Positions 1 to 9,415 of a stretch of 64,000 nt of DNA are shown here, piece by piece (the first letter of the stretch is position 1; every line of letters starts with the position of its first letter). Below the pieces are notes generated by a model. That model had not been told where the DNA came from, did not search any database, and saw nothing but the letters and a program-made list of their open reading frames with translations. Source of the DNA: Beaufortia kweichowensis (Eukaryota; Chordata; Actinopteri; Cypriniformes; Gastromyzontidae); NCBI GenBank assembly GCA_019155185.1, contig CM032800.1, forward strand, positions 16,829,447 to 16,893,446. The letters run 5' to 3'. The translations under genes were made by a program, and so were the position numbers.

Positions 1-8
1 ACCAAAGC

Positions 9-189
9 ATCGCTTCGGCCTTTGGCTAAGATCAAGTGTAGTATCTGTTCTTATCAGTTTAATATCTGATACGTTCCCTATCCGGGGACTATATATTAAA
101 TGGATTTTGAGACACGGAGGTGGAAGCGGGGCTTGCTCCGCCACTCCATGCATCGACCTGGTATTGCAGTGCTTCCAGGAACGGTGCTT
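9..189 (+). ncRNA. U2 snRNA gene, copy 1
   Basis: U2 is the spliceosomal RNA that pairs with the intron branch point. Recognition rests on the branch-point pairing core GTAGTATCTG, the stem IIa region (TTCCCTATCCGGGGAC, compensated relative to human), the Sm site after ATATATTAAATGG and the 3' stem-loops ending near GGAACGGTGC. The upstream promoter lies outside the window. The 5' stem-loop reads CTTCGGCCTTTGGC, three bases shorter than the vertebrate norm (CTTCTCGGCCTTTTGGC). The exact mature 3' end is inferred from human U2. Confidence 0.95.
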
Positions 190-390
190 TCCCTTCGGGA
201 ATCGAAATTGTGCTTCTAAAACAGAGAGAATTGCAAAGAGGAGGAGAGTTGAGAAGTAAAAAACTCTCTTTTAATATATAAACGTTTTAAATTAAATTTA
301 ACGTTTTAAAAGTTTCTTATGCTCATGAAGGTTATATTTATTTGATCAAAAAACTCTAAAAATTGTGAAATATTACTGCAATTTAAAACA

Positions 391-629
391 TCAGTTTTCT
401 ATTTTAATACTTTCAACTACACTTCACAGGTTTAGTATAATATATATATATATATATTTTTTTTAAATTAATATTTGTATTCGGGTATGTGCTCATTTGC
501 TAAAATGTGTAAGTAAAGACACTTCTCTAGACGTTTAAGAATTTAATATGAATACATTATGTTCTTTTTTGTTTTTTATTTTAGAATAAATTTATAACAG
601 GCTATAAAAAGAATTACGTTGTTTCCAAC
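391..629 (+). repeat. Spacer direct repeat, first copy
   Basis: It starts TCAGTTTTCTATTTTAATAC, contains a TA run, the block AAGTAAAGACACTTCTC and AATTTATAACAGGCTAT, and ends GTTGTTTCCAA. The partner copy is 928-1170. Both copies recur in every unit, so the duplication predates array expansion. Confidence 0.85.
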
Positions 630-927
630 ATTGATGATTAATCAGCTTTTAGAATGATTTCTGACAGATCATGTGACACTGAACACTGGAGTATGAAAAT
701 TCTGCTTTGCATGACAAATAAATAGATTTTTTTTTTTTTTAAATATAGTACACTACAAAACTTATTTTTGAATTGCAATAATATTTCACAATACTGTATT
801 TTTGGCATCTGTACTTTTCATCAAATAAATTCAGCCTTGATAAGCATAAAAATTAAAATCAAATAAAAGAAAATCTTACTGATCACAAAGTTTTGAGTGG
901 TAGTTATGTGTGTATATATACATATAA

Positions 928-1170
928 TCAGTTTTCTATTTTAATACTTTCAACTACACTTCAAAGGTTTAGTATAATCTTTTTATTTTTTGTTGAAATA
1001 TTAATATTTGTATTCGGGGTATGTGCTCATTTGCTAAAATGTGTAAGTAAAGACACTTCTCTAGACGTTTAAGAATTTAATATAAATACATTCTGTTCTT
1101 TTTTTCTTTTTTCACAGAATCTTTAGAATAAATTTATAACAGGCTATTAAAAGAATTAAGTTGTTTCCAA
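928..1170 (+). repeat. Spacer direct repeat, second copy
   Basis: It matches 391-629 over its whole length, with a small insertion (CACAGAATC) and without the TA run. It abuts the left inverted-repeat arm directly. Confidence 0.85.
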
Positions 1171-1660
1171 CTTGGGTGTAAAAGGCAGATCACTCGTTCC
1201 CACAGCAAACGCTCAAGTATTCATTGCTGCCGCCCGCCAATGGCCATTGTGCACGCCAGTGTCGGAGGCCCAACGGCAACACGAGCTCACATTTGAAATT
1301 TGCTCATGTACACGGTCGTTCGTTTTGCTTACACGTTGCGTGGTGTTTTGCTACAAAGTTGTAGGCAGTGCACGGTGTATTTTAAGCCCTTTAGTCTGAC
1401 AAAATGAAAGAAGCCGTTCAGCGATGGTGGAGGCCGAAAGGTCCACACTCACGGTTAAACGCCTCGAATTGAACAGCTCTCTGCTCGTATTCGTGTGCAT
1501 TCAACTCTTTTGGTTTATTTCGGAGCTGCTTCGCATCTTGCTCTGCCTGCAGATGGGAAAAGTGTCCTTTAAAAACGTCAAGAAAATGTTTACGTTGCAC
1601 TGACTGGCGATGAAAGCCAGTGCTCAAGTCTGACTGATGCGCTTTACGAGTTAAATAAAC
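1171..1660 (+). repeat. Unit 1 left inverted-repeat arm
   Basis: It runs from CTTGGGTGTAAAAGGCAG to GAGTTAAATAAAC and is the near-perfect reverse complement of 2948-3443. It lies 236 bp upstream of U1. It includes ATTTGAAATTTGCTCATG, a sequence close to an octamer motif. The arms enclose U1 in a ~1.29 kb loop. No coding function is apparent; a shared upstream control region for U1 and U2 is my inference. Confidence 0.9.
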
Positions 1661-1696
1661 CTCTCCCTCTAGCAGCGCAACCAAAGCATTGCTTCT
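1661..1696 (+). pseudogene. Vestigial U2 promoter and 5' end upstream of U1
   Basis: This 36-nt stretch (CTCTCCCTCTAGCAGCGCAA, then CCAAAGCATTGCTTCT) matches the real U2 gene from about -31 to +10 with two substitutions. It sits against the inner edge of the left arm and is present in every unit, about 200 bp upstream of U1. It looks like a scar of an ancestral U2 gene or of the rearrangement that made the inverted repeat. Confidence 0.75.
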
Positions 1697-1834
1697 ATTC
1701 GAGCAAACAACACTCTTAGACGTTCTTGAACGATTATAACGTTGCTTCTGCGTGCCTTTCTATCTGCTACAGAACAGTGAGGGAGCGGAAGTCGTTGGTC
1801 CTTTGTCCGTCTTCAGTGACGGTCGTTTGGCGTG

Positions 1835-1853
1835 TGTCCGCCGATGTGAATGG
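1835..1853 (+). promoter_or_regulatory. U1 proximal sequence element (PSE)
   Basis: TGTCCGCCGATGTGAATGG (TGACCGCC in units 3, 5 and 8) lies at -61 to -43 from U1. It resembles the vertebrate PSE (TCACCGCGACTTGAATG-like) bound by SNAPc. There is no TATA box at -25, which fits RNA polymerase II snRNA transcription. The equivalent in unit 3 is 9098-9116. Confidence 0.7.
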
Positions 1854-1895
1854 CAACCGGGAGAACGAGTCCTCTGGCCCGAACGCCGTGTACTC

Positions 1896-2059
1896 ATACT
1901 TACCTGGCAGGGGAGACACCATGATCACTAAGGTGGTTCACCCAGGGCGAGGCTCGGCCATTGCACTCCGGCTCTGCTGACCCCTGCGAATTCCCCAAAT
2001 GTGGGAATCTCGACTGCATAATTTCTGGTAGTGGGGGACTGCGTTCGCGCTCTCCCCTG
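1896..2059 (+). ncRNA. U1 snRNA gene, copy 1
   Basis: U1 is the spliceosomal RNA that pairs with 5' splice sites. The 164-nt gene begins ATACTTACCTG (splice-site pairing), followed by stem-loop 1 (GATCACTAAGG loop, U1-70K site), stem-loop 2 with the U1A loop ATTGCACTCC, the Sm site AATTTCTGG and the terminal stem-loop ending CTCTCCCCTG. Against human U1, the 70K loop has T for G (CACTAAGG versus CACGAAGG). The stem of loop 2 has changed to GGCC/GGCT with pairing kept. This suggests a functional variant class rather than a pseudogene. Confidence 0.96.
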
Positions 2060-2066
2060 ATCAATC

Positions 2067-2079
2067 GTTGAACAAGAGA
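2067..2079 (+). terminator. U1 3' box
   Basis: GTTGAACAAGAGA starts 8 nt after the U1 end and fits the snRNA 3' box consensus GTTTN0-3AAARNNAGA, used by the Integrator complex for 3' processing. It is conserved in units 1-7 and lost from unit 8. Confidence 0.75.
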
Positions 2080-2099
2080 AGATATAACATAAAGGAATA

Positions 2100-2105
<6 letters not shown>

Positions 2106-2140
<35 letters not shown>
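2106..2140. repeat. (TA)n microsatellite downstream of U1
   Basis: The pure TA tract is 35 nt here. Equivalents are 5738-5775, 9369-9413, 13002-13042, 22066-22108, 25702-25739 and 46094-46110; it is absent from unit 8. Length varies from 17 to about 45 nt, which can tag individual units. Confidence 0.95.
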
Positions 2141-2142
<2 letters not shown>

Positions 2143-2947
2143 AAATATGTTTTTCCCAAGACAAACGAAACGTCTTCGATACAACGAAAGCATCCGTTTT
2201 GCAAAACATTCAACGAACCATTATGAACCAGAATACTTCTTTTGTTTTGTCTTTGTAATGAGCGAATGGGTCCGGCCTTTCATGCTATATCAGGGCAACG
2301 CATATACCGTTGTATTTGTGAAATAGCAACGGTCCCTGGTGCAAAGTGCTTTAGAAGTGTAAATAACGACGAGCAGCAGGTAATAATGTGCGTTGCCGGC
2401 CGTTGTCGAAAACAGACGAAATGAACCTTTACGCCGCTAACACGGTTTCGTTCGTTAAATGAACGCTGCATTCGTTGAATGCAATGCGGCATAAAGCGCT
2501 GGAACACTTGCAGACAACAGAACGCCTTTAATTTGCTGATATTGTGTGCAATTTAAACGCTGTCTCCAGCGTCAACAGGCGAAAAAGCACTCCGTGAGCT
2601 CGTTGTCCTTTAAGAATGAAACGTCAGCGGCAATCCTTTCACAATCCGTATAAGGAATAGTATTCCACGACAGCCTTTTATGCGTGTATGCTCATCCCTA
2701 ACTTTGTTCGTTCTCTTGTTTATTCGTTTACCAACTAATGGAATAGTTTGTGTATTCCACCAGCAACGTCATCAGTCAGCCATGCGCAATGGTTTGCATC
2801 GACGGTGAGTGCCAAAAAGCCTGCATGTACTCCATGCTTTTGAGGTGTACTTTTCCATATTATTCGACTTAAAACACCAATACACTCCTTTACTCCTGTG
2901 TGTGTTTGTGTGTATTTATTTATTGACCAACTAATCGAAGCGTTTTG
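2141..2947. other. Central spacer between U1 and the right arm
   Basis: I find no gene. It is conserved in every unit and contains short perfect hairpins such as ACGCTG-TCTC-CAGCGT and GGAATAGTATTCC, plus CCGTTG...CAACGG. I looked for U4, U5, U6 and U7-like sequences and saw none. It contains frequent CpG, unlike the AT-rich spacer after U2. Confidence 0.7.
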
Positions 2948-3443
2948 TTTTATTTAATTCGCAAAGCGCATCAGTCAGCCGTGAGCACTGGCGTTCATCG
3001 CCGGTCAGTGCAACATAAACATTTTCTTGACGTTTTTAAAGGGCACTTTTCCCATCTGCAGGCAGAGCAAGATGCGAAGCAGCTCGAAATAAACCAAAAG
3101 AGTTGAATGCACACGAAGACGACCAGAGAGCTGCTCAACTCGAGGCGTTTCGCGAGCGAGTGTGGACCTTTCGGCCTCCACCATCGCGAACGGCTTCTTT
3201 CATTTTGTCAGACTAAAGGGCTTAAAATACACCGTGCACTGCCTACAACCTTGTAGCAAAACACCACGCAACGTGTGAGCAAAACGAACGACCGTGTACA
3301 TGACATGAGCAAATTTCAAATGTGAGCTCGTGTTGCCGTTGGGCCTCCGACACTGAGCTTGCACAGCTGAACGGCAGCAATGAAGTGCCGTCTTACTCGA
3401 AGCGTTTGCTGTGGTAACGAGTGATCTGCCTTTTACACCCAAG
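2948..3443 (-). repeat. Unit 1 right inverted-repeat arm
   Basis: Reverse complement of 1171-1660, ending CCTTTTACACCCAAG. It lies about 200 bp upstream of the U2 gene at 3643, mirroring the distance of the left arm from U1. Confidence 0.9.
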
Positions 3444-3466
3444 AGGTACGCAAAAAAGCTTATACC

Positions 3467-3480
3467 CATTTGGCCAAATG
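3467..3480. promoter_or_regulatory. Perfect 14-bp palindrome upstream of U2
   Basis: CATTTGGCCAAATG lies at -176 to -163 from U2 copy 2, just outside the inverted-repeat arm, and recurs at the same distance before each U2. The position suits a distal sequence element or enhancer. I do not recognise a canonical octamer or ZNF143 site here, so the role is inferred. Confidence 0.5.
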
Positions 3481-3581
3481 TGTCTTCTATGGCACCTTTT
3501 ATTTTCAAGAGTGTGCATATGACCCAGCTGCTCGTGTGCAGCAGCGCCTCGGTCGCGTGCCTGCTGCTGACCTTTGGTCTG

Positions 3582-3602
3582 CTCACCGCTGCCGCGACCG
3601 GC
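3582..3602 (+). promoter_or_regulatory. Candidate U2 PSE
   Basis: CTCACCGCTGCCGCGACCGGC at -61 to -41 from U2 shares the TCACCG start and the position of vertebrate PSEs, but its 3' half is unlike the U1 PSE of the same unit. Unit 2's equivalent, before 7273, is rearranged. Confidence 0.45.
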
Positions 3603-3642
3603 AGTGCCTTCACCGCTCTCCCTCTTGCAGCGCAACCAAAGC

Positions 3643-3823
3643 ATCGCTTCGGCCTTTGGCTAAGATCAAGTGTAGTATCTGTTCTTATCAGTTTAATATC
3701 TGATACGTTCCCTATCCGGGGACTATATATTAAATGGATTTTGAGACACGGAGGTGGAAGCGGGGCTTGCTCCGCCACTCCATGCATCGACCTGGTATTG
3801 CAGTGCTTCCAGGAACGGTGCGC
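3643..3823 (+). ncRNA. U2 snRNA gene, copy 2
   Basis: Same layout as copy 1, with a complete promoter region upstream. The 5' stem-loop is the short form (CTTCGGCCTTTGGC) and the Sm site has four T (GGATTTTGAG) where copies 3, 5, 6 and 8 have five. The end is set near GGTGCGC by comparison with human U2. Confidence 0.95.
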
Positions 3824-3847
3824 TTTCCCTTCGGGAATCGAAATTGT

Positions 3848-3864
3848 GCTTCTAAAACAGAGAG
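3848..3864 (+). terminator. U2 3' box
   Basis: GCTTCTAAAACAGAGAG lies ~25 nt downstream of U2 and fits the 3' box pattern (T-rich, then AAA, then AGA). It is conserved after other intact U2 copies. Confidence 0.6.
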
Positions 3865-4073
3865 AATTGCAAAGAGGAGGAGAGTTGAGAAGTAAAAACA
3901 CTCTTTAATATATAAACGTTTTAAATTAAATTTAACGTTTTAAAAGTTTCTTATGCTCATGAAGGTTATATTTATTTGATCAAAAAACTCTAAAAATTGT
4001 GAAATATTACTGCAATTTAAAACATCAGTTTTCTATTTTAATACTTGCAACTACACTTCACAGGTTTAGTATA

Positions 4074-4106
<33 letters not shown>

Positions 4107-4805
4107 TTAATATTTGTATTCGGGTATGTGCTCATTTGCTAAAATGTGTAAGTAAAGACACTTCTCTAGACGTTTAAGAATTTAATATGAATACATTATG
4201 TTCTTTTTTGTTTTTATTTTAGAATAAATTTATAACAGGCTATAAAAAGAATTACGTTGTTTCCAACATTGATGATTAATCAGCTTTTTAGAATGATTTC
4301 TGACAGATCATGTGACACTGAACACTGGAGTATGAAAATTCTGCTTTGCATGACAAATAAATAGATTTTTTTTTTAATATAGTACACTACAAAACTTATT
4401 TTTGAATTGCAATAATATTTCACAATACTGTATTTTTGGCATCTGTACTTTTCATCAAATAAATTCAGCCTTGATAAGCATAAAAATTAAAATCAAATAA
4501 AAGAAAATCTTACTGATCACAAAGTTTTGAGTGGTAGTTATGTGTGTATATATACATATAATCAGTTTTCTATTTTAATACTTTCAACTACACTTCAAAG
4601 GTTTAGTATAATCTTTTTATTTTTGTTGAAATATTAATATTTGTATTCGGGGTATGTGCTCATTTGCTAAAATGTGTAAGTAAAGACACTTCTCTAGACG
4701 TTTAAGAATTTAATATGAATACATTCTGTTCTTTTTTTTATTTTTTTCACAGAATCTTTAGAATAAATTTATAACAGGCTATTAAAAGAATTAAGTTGTT
4801 TCCAA

Positions 4806-5297
4806 CTTGGGTGTAAAAGGCAGATCACTCGTTCCCACAGCAAACGCTCAAGTATTCATTGCTGCCGCTCCGCTCAATGGCCATTGTGCACGCTCAGTGT
4901 CGGAGGCCCAACGGCAACACGAGCTCACATTTGAAATTTGCTCATGTACACGGTCGTTCGTTTTGCTTACACGTTGCGTGGTGTTTTGCTACAAAGTTGT
5001 AGGCAGTGCACGGTGTATTTTAAGCCCTTTAGTCTGACAAAATGAAAGAAGCCGTTCGCGATGGTGGAGGCCGAAAGGTCCACACTCACGGTTAAACGCC
5101 TCGAATTGAACAGCTCTCTGCTCGTATTCGTGTGCATTCAACTCTTTTGGTTTATTTCGGAGCTGCTTCGCATCTTGCTCTGCCTGCAGATGGGAAAAGT
5201 GTCCTTTAAAAACGTCAAGAAAATGTTTACGTTGCACTGACTGGCGATGAAAGCCAGTGCTCAAGTCTGACTGATGCGCTTTACGAGTTAAATAAAC
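4806..5297 (+). repeat. Unit 2 left inverted-repeat arm
   Basis: Pairs with 6579-7068; loop about 1.28 kb containing U1 copy 2. Confidence 0.88.
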
Positions 5298-5531
5298 CTC
5301 TCCCTCTAGCAGCGCAACCAAAGCATTGCTTCTATTCGAGCAAACAACACTCTTAGACGTTCTTGAACGATTATAACGTTGCTTCTGCGTGCCTTTCTAT
5401 CTGCTACAGAACAGTGAGGGAGCGGAAGTCGTTGGTCCTTTGTCCGTCTTCAGTGACGGTCGTTTGGCGATGTCCGCCGATGTGAATGGCAACCGGGAGA
5501 ACGAGTCCTCTGGCCCGAACGCCGTGTACTC

Positions 5532-5691
5532 ATACTTACCTGGCAGGGGAGACACCATGATCACTAAGGTGGTTCACCCAGGGCGAGGCTCGGCCATTGC
5601 ACTCCGCTCTGCTGACCCCTGCGAATTCCCCAAATGTGGGAATCTCGACTGCATAATTTCTGGTAGTGGGGACTGCGTTCGCTCTCCCCTG
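5532..5691 (+). ncRNA. U1 snRNA gene, copy 2 (160 nt)
   Basis: It is four bases shorter than copy 1: one G is missing after the U1A loop (CTCCGCTCTG), one G from TAGTGGGGAC and two bases from the terminal loop (GTTCGCTCTC). The splice-site pairing region, 70K loop, U1A loop and Sm site are unchanged. The losses are in runs or dinucleotide repeats and could be sequencing error. Confidence 0.92.
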
Positions 5692-5731
5692 ATCAATCGT
5701 TGAACAAGAGAAGATATAACATAAAGGAATA

Positions 5732-5777
<46 letters not shown>

Positions 5778-6578
5778 CCAATTTTTCCCAAGACAAACGA
5801 AACGTCTTCGATACAACGAAAGCATCCGTTTTGCAAAACATTCAACGAACCATTATGAACCAGAATACTTCTTTTGTTTTGTCTTTGTAATGAGCGAATG
5901 GGTCCGGCCTTTCATGCTATATCAGGGCAACGCATATACCGTTGTATTTGTGAAATAGCAACGGTCCCTGGTGCAAAGTGCTTTAGAAGTGTAAATAACG
6001 ACGAGCAGCAGGTAATAATGTGCGTTGCCGGCCGTTGTCGAAAACAGACGAAATGAACCTTTACGCCGCTAACACGGTTTCGTTTCGTTAAATGAACGCT
6101 GCATTCGTTGAATGCAATGCGGCATAAAGCGCTGGAACACTTGCAGACAACAGAACGCCTTTAATTTGCTGATATTGTGTGTAATTTAAACGCTGTCTCC
6201 AGCGTCAACAGGCGAAAAAGCACTCCGTGAGCTCGTTGTCCTTTAAGAATGAAACGTCAGCGCAATCCTTTCACAATCCGTATAAGGAATAGTATTCCAC
6301 GACAGCCTTTTATGCGTGTATGCTCATCCCTAACTTTGTTCGTTCTCTTGTTTATTCGTTTACCAACTAATGGAATAGTTTGTGTATTCCACCAGCAACG
6401 TCATCAGTCAGCCATGCGCAATGGTTTGCATCGACGGTGAGTGCCAAAAAGCCTGCATGTACTCCATGCTTTTGAGGTGTACTTTTCCATATTATTCGAC
6501 TTAAAACACCAATACACTCCTTTACTCCTGTGTGTGTTTGTGTGTATTTATTTATTGACCAACTAATCGAAGCGTTTT

Positions 6579-7068
6579 GTTTATTTAATTCGCAAAGCGC
6601 ATCAGTCAGCCGTGAGCACTGGCGTTCATCGCCGGTCAGTGCAACATAAACATTTTCTTGACGTTTTAAAGGGCACTTTTCCCATCTGCAGGCAGAGCAA
6701 GATGCGAAGCAGCTCGAAATAAACCAAAAGAGTTGAATGCACACGAAGACGACCAGAGAGCTGCTCAACTCGAGGCGTTTAATCGCGAGTGTGGACCTTT
6801 CGGCCTCCACCATCGCGAACGGCTTCTTTCATTTTGTCAGACTAAAGGGCTTAAAATACACCGTGCACTGCCTACAACCTTGTAGCAAAACACCACGCAA
6901 CGTGTGAGCAAAACGAACGACCGTGTACATGAGCAAATTTCAAATGTGAGCTCGTGTTGCCGTTGGGCCTCTCCGACACTGAGCTTGCACAGCTGAACGG
7001 CAGCAATGAAGTGCCGTCTTACTCGAGCGTTTGCTGTGGTAACGAGTGATCTGCCTTTTACACCCAAG
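6579..7068 (-). repeat. Unit 2 right inverted-repeat arm
   Basis: Partner of 4806-5297; ends 204 bp before U2 copy 3. Confidence 0.88.
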
Positions 7069-7272
7069 AGGTACGCAAAAGCTTATACCCATTTGGCCAA
7101 ATGTGTCTTCTATGGCACCTTTTATTTTCAAGAGTGTGCATATGACCCAGCTGCTCGTGTGCAGCGCGCGTCGGGCAGCGCCTGCTGCTGCTGCTCTGCT
7201 GCTGACCTCACTGCCTGCTCACGCTGACCGGCAGTGCCTTCACCGCTCTCCCTCTTGCAGCGCAACCAAAGC

Positions 7273-7453
7273 ATCGCTTCGGCCTTTGGCTAAGATCAAG
7301 TGTAGTATCTGTTCTTATCAGTTTAATATCTGATACGTTCCCTATCCGGGGACTATATATTAAATGGATTTTTGAGACACGGAGGTGGAAGCGGGGCTTG
7401 CTCCGCCACTCCATGCATCGACCTGGTATTGCAGTGCTTCCAGGAACGGTGCT
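7273..7453 (+). ncRNA. U2 snRNA gene, copy 3
   Basis: Short-form 5' stem-loop, five-T Sm site. The gene body is complete, but the region at -60 is altered (GCTCACGCTGACCGGC), so its promoter strength may differ from its neighbours. Confidence 0.94.
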
Positions 7454-7707
7454 TTTCCCTTCGGGAATCGAAATTGTGCTTCTAAAACAGAGAGAATTGC
7501 AAAGAGGAGGAGAGTTGAGAAGTAAAAACACTCTTTTTAATATATAAACGTTTTAAATTAAATTGAACGTTTGAAAAGTTTCTTATGCTCATGAAGGTTA
7601 TATTTATTTGATCAAAAACTCTAAAAATTGTGAAATATTACTGCAATTTAAAACATCAGTTTTCTATTTTAATACTTTCAACTACACTTCACAGGTTTAG
7701 TATAATA

Positions 7708-7738
<31 letters not shown>

Positions 7739-8443
7739 ATTAATATTTGTATTCGGGGTATGTGCTCATTTGCTAAAATGTGTAAGTAAAGACACTTCTC
7801 TAGACGTTTAAGAATTTAATATGAGTACATTATGTTCTTTTTTTATTTTTTATTTTAGAATAAATTTATAACAGGCTATAAAAAGAATTACGTTGTTTCC
7901 AACATTGATGATTAATCAGCTTTTTAGAATGATTTCTGACAGATCATGTGACACTGAACACTGGAGTATGAAAATTCTGCTTTGCATGACAAATAAATAG
8001 ATTTTTTTTTTAAATATAGTACACTACAAAACTTATTTTTGAATTGCAATAATATTTCACAATACTGTATTTTTGGCATCTGTACTTTTCATCAAATAAA
8101 TTCAGCCTTGATAAGCATAAAAATTAAAATCAAATAAAAGAAAATCTTACTGATCACAAAGTTTTGAGTGGTAGTTATGTGTGTATATATACATATAATC
8201 AGTTTTCTATTTTAATACTTTCAACTACACTTCAAAGGTTTAGTATAATCTTTTTATTTTTTGTTGAAATATTAATATTTGTATTCGGGGTATGTGCTCA
8301 TTTGCTAAAATGTGTAAGTAAAGACACTTCTCTAGACGTTTAAGAATTTAATATGAATACATTCTGTTCTTTTTTTTATTTTTTTCACAGAATCTTTAGA
8401 ATAAATTTATAACAGGCTATTAAAAGAATTAAGTTGTTTCCAA

Positions 8444-8923
8444 CTTGGGTGTAAAAGGCAGATCACTCGTTCCCACAGCAAACGCTCAAGTATTCATTGC
8501 TGCCGCTCCGCTCAATGGCCATTGTGCACGCTCAGTGTCGGCAACACGAGCTCACATTTGAAATTTGCTCATGTACACGGTCGTTCGTTTTGCTTACACG
8601 TTGCGTGGTGTTTTGCTACAAAGTTGTAGGCAGTGCACGGTGTATTTTAAGCCCTTTAGTCTGACAAAATGAAAGAAGCCGTTCATGATGGTGGAGGCCG
8701 AAGGTCCACACTCACGGTTAAACGCCTCGAATTGAACAGCTCTCTGCTCGTATTCGTGTGCATTCAACTCTTTTGGTTTATTTCGGAGCTGCTTCGCATC
8801 TTGCTCTGCCTGCAGATGGGAAAAGTGTCCTTTAAAAACGTCAAGAAAATGTTTACGTTGCACTGACTGGCGATGAAAGCCAGTGCTCAAGTCTGACTGA
8901 TGCGCTTTACGAGTTAAATAAAC
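8444..8923 (+). repeat. Unit 3 left inverted-repeat arm
   Basis: Pairs with 10221-10710; the missing block after CAGTGTCGG shows that the arms of one unit are not always corrected against each other. Confidence 0.88.
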
Positions 8924-9158
8924 CTCTCCCTCTAGCAGCGCAACCAAAGCATTGCTTCTATTCGAGCAAACAACACTCTTAGACGTTCTTGAACGATTAT
9001 AACGTTGCTTCTGCGTGCCTTTCTATCTGCTACAGAACAGTGAGGGAGCGGAAGTCGTTGGTCCTTTGTCCGTCTTCAGTGACGGTCGTTTGGCGTGTGA
9101 CCGCCGATGTGAATGGCAACCGGGAGAACGAGTCCTCTGGCCCGAACGCCGTGTACTC

Positions 9159-9322
9159 ATACTTACCTGGCAGGGGAGACACCATGATCACTAAGGTGGT
9201 TCACCCAGGGCGAGGCTCGGCCATTGCACTCCGGCTCTGCTGACCCCTGCGAATTCCCCAAATGTGGGAATCTCGACTGCATAATTTCTGGTAGTGGGGG
9301 ACTGCGTTCGCGCTCTCCCCTG
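9159..9322 (+). ncRNA. U1 snRNA gene, copy 3
   Basis: Full 164-nt gene, identical to copy 1 by eye. Its PSE (9098-9116) has the TGACCGCC variant. Confidence 0.96.
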
Positions 9323-9362
9323 ATCAATCGTTGAACAAGAGAAGATATAACATAAAGGAATA

Positions 9363-9415
<53 letters not shown>

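Larger units (their letters stand above)
190..1170. repeat. AT-rich U2-U1 spacer with internal direct duplication
   Basis: No gene is seen. The spacer holds two direct copies of a ~240 bp segment (391-629 and 928-1170), each with the core TATGTGCTCATTTGC and ending in TTGTTTCCAA. Between and before them lie two oppositely oriented pieces of one dispersed repeat: 321-409 on minus and about 640-890 on plus. Their motifs (GATCATGTGACACTGAA, ATCAAATAAATTCAGCC) are familiar from repeats scattered through cyprinid genomes, but I cannot name the family. The same layout recurs in units 2-8 after each U2. Confidence 0.8.
1..3642 (+). repeat. Array unit 1 (uninterrupted; first 8 nt are U2 upstream sequence)
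   Basis: This is the reference unit. It holds U2 (9-189), an AT-rich spacer (190-1170), the left inverted-repeat arm (1171-1660), U1 upstream sequence (1661-1895), U1 (1896-2059), a (TA)n tract (2106-2140), a central spacer to 2947 with several short hairpin-forming sequences but no recognisable gene, the right arm (2948-3443) and U2 upstream sequence (3444-3642). Short open frames in it show no family similarity I can see. Confidence 0.93.
3643..7272 (+). repeat. Array unit 2 (uninterrupted)
   Basis: Spacer with direct duplication 3824-4805, left arm 4806-5297, U1 5532-5691, (TA)n 5738-5775, central spacer to 6578, right arm 6579-7068, U2 upstream sequence to 7272. The U2 upstream sequence is distinctive: the CTG-rich run just upstream of the usual PSE position is expanded (GCTGCTGCTGCTCTGCTGCTG) and the PSE itself is altered. 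Confidence 0.92.

Noticed and set aside
1172..1684. Small open frames within the inverted-repeat arms on both strands
   Set aside because: The frames differ between units through indels and have no recognisable domain. The arms lie upstream of polymerase II snRNA promoters and are better explained as non-coding.
1900..2209. Minus-strand frames with long Ile-Tyr runs across U1
   Set aside because: They are translations of the (TA)n tract plus the complement of U1.
2242..2424. Small open frame repeated in each unit (also at 5874, 9516, 22212 and others)
   Set aside because: It is conserved only because the whole unit is. No start context, codon pattern or domain supports coding, and diverged units change it freely.
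2141..2947. Possible further snRNA (U4, U5, U6, U7) in the central spacer
   Set aside because: No Sm site with flanking stems, no U6 or U4 core and no U5 loop sequence were found; the hairpins are short and isolated.
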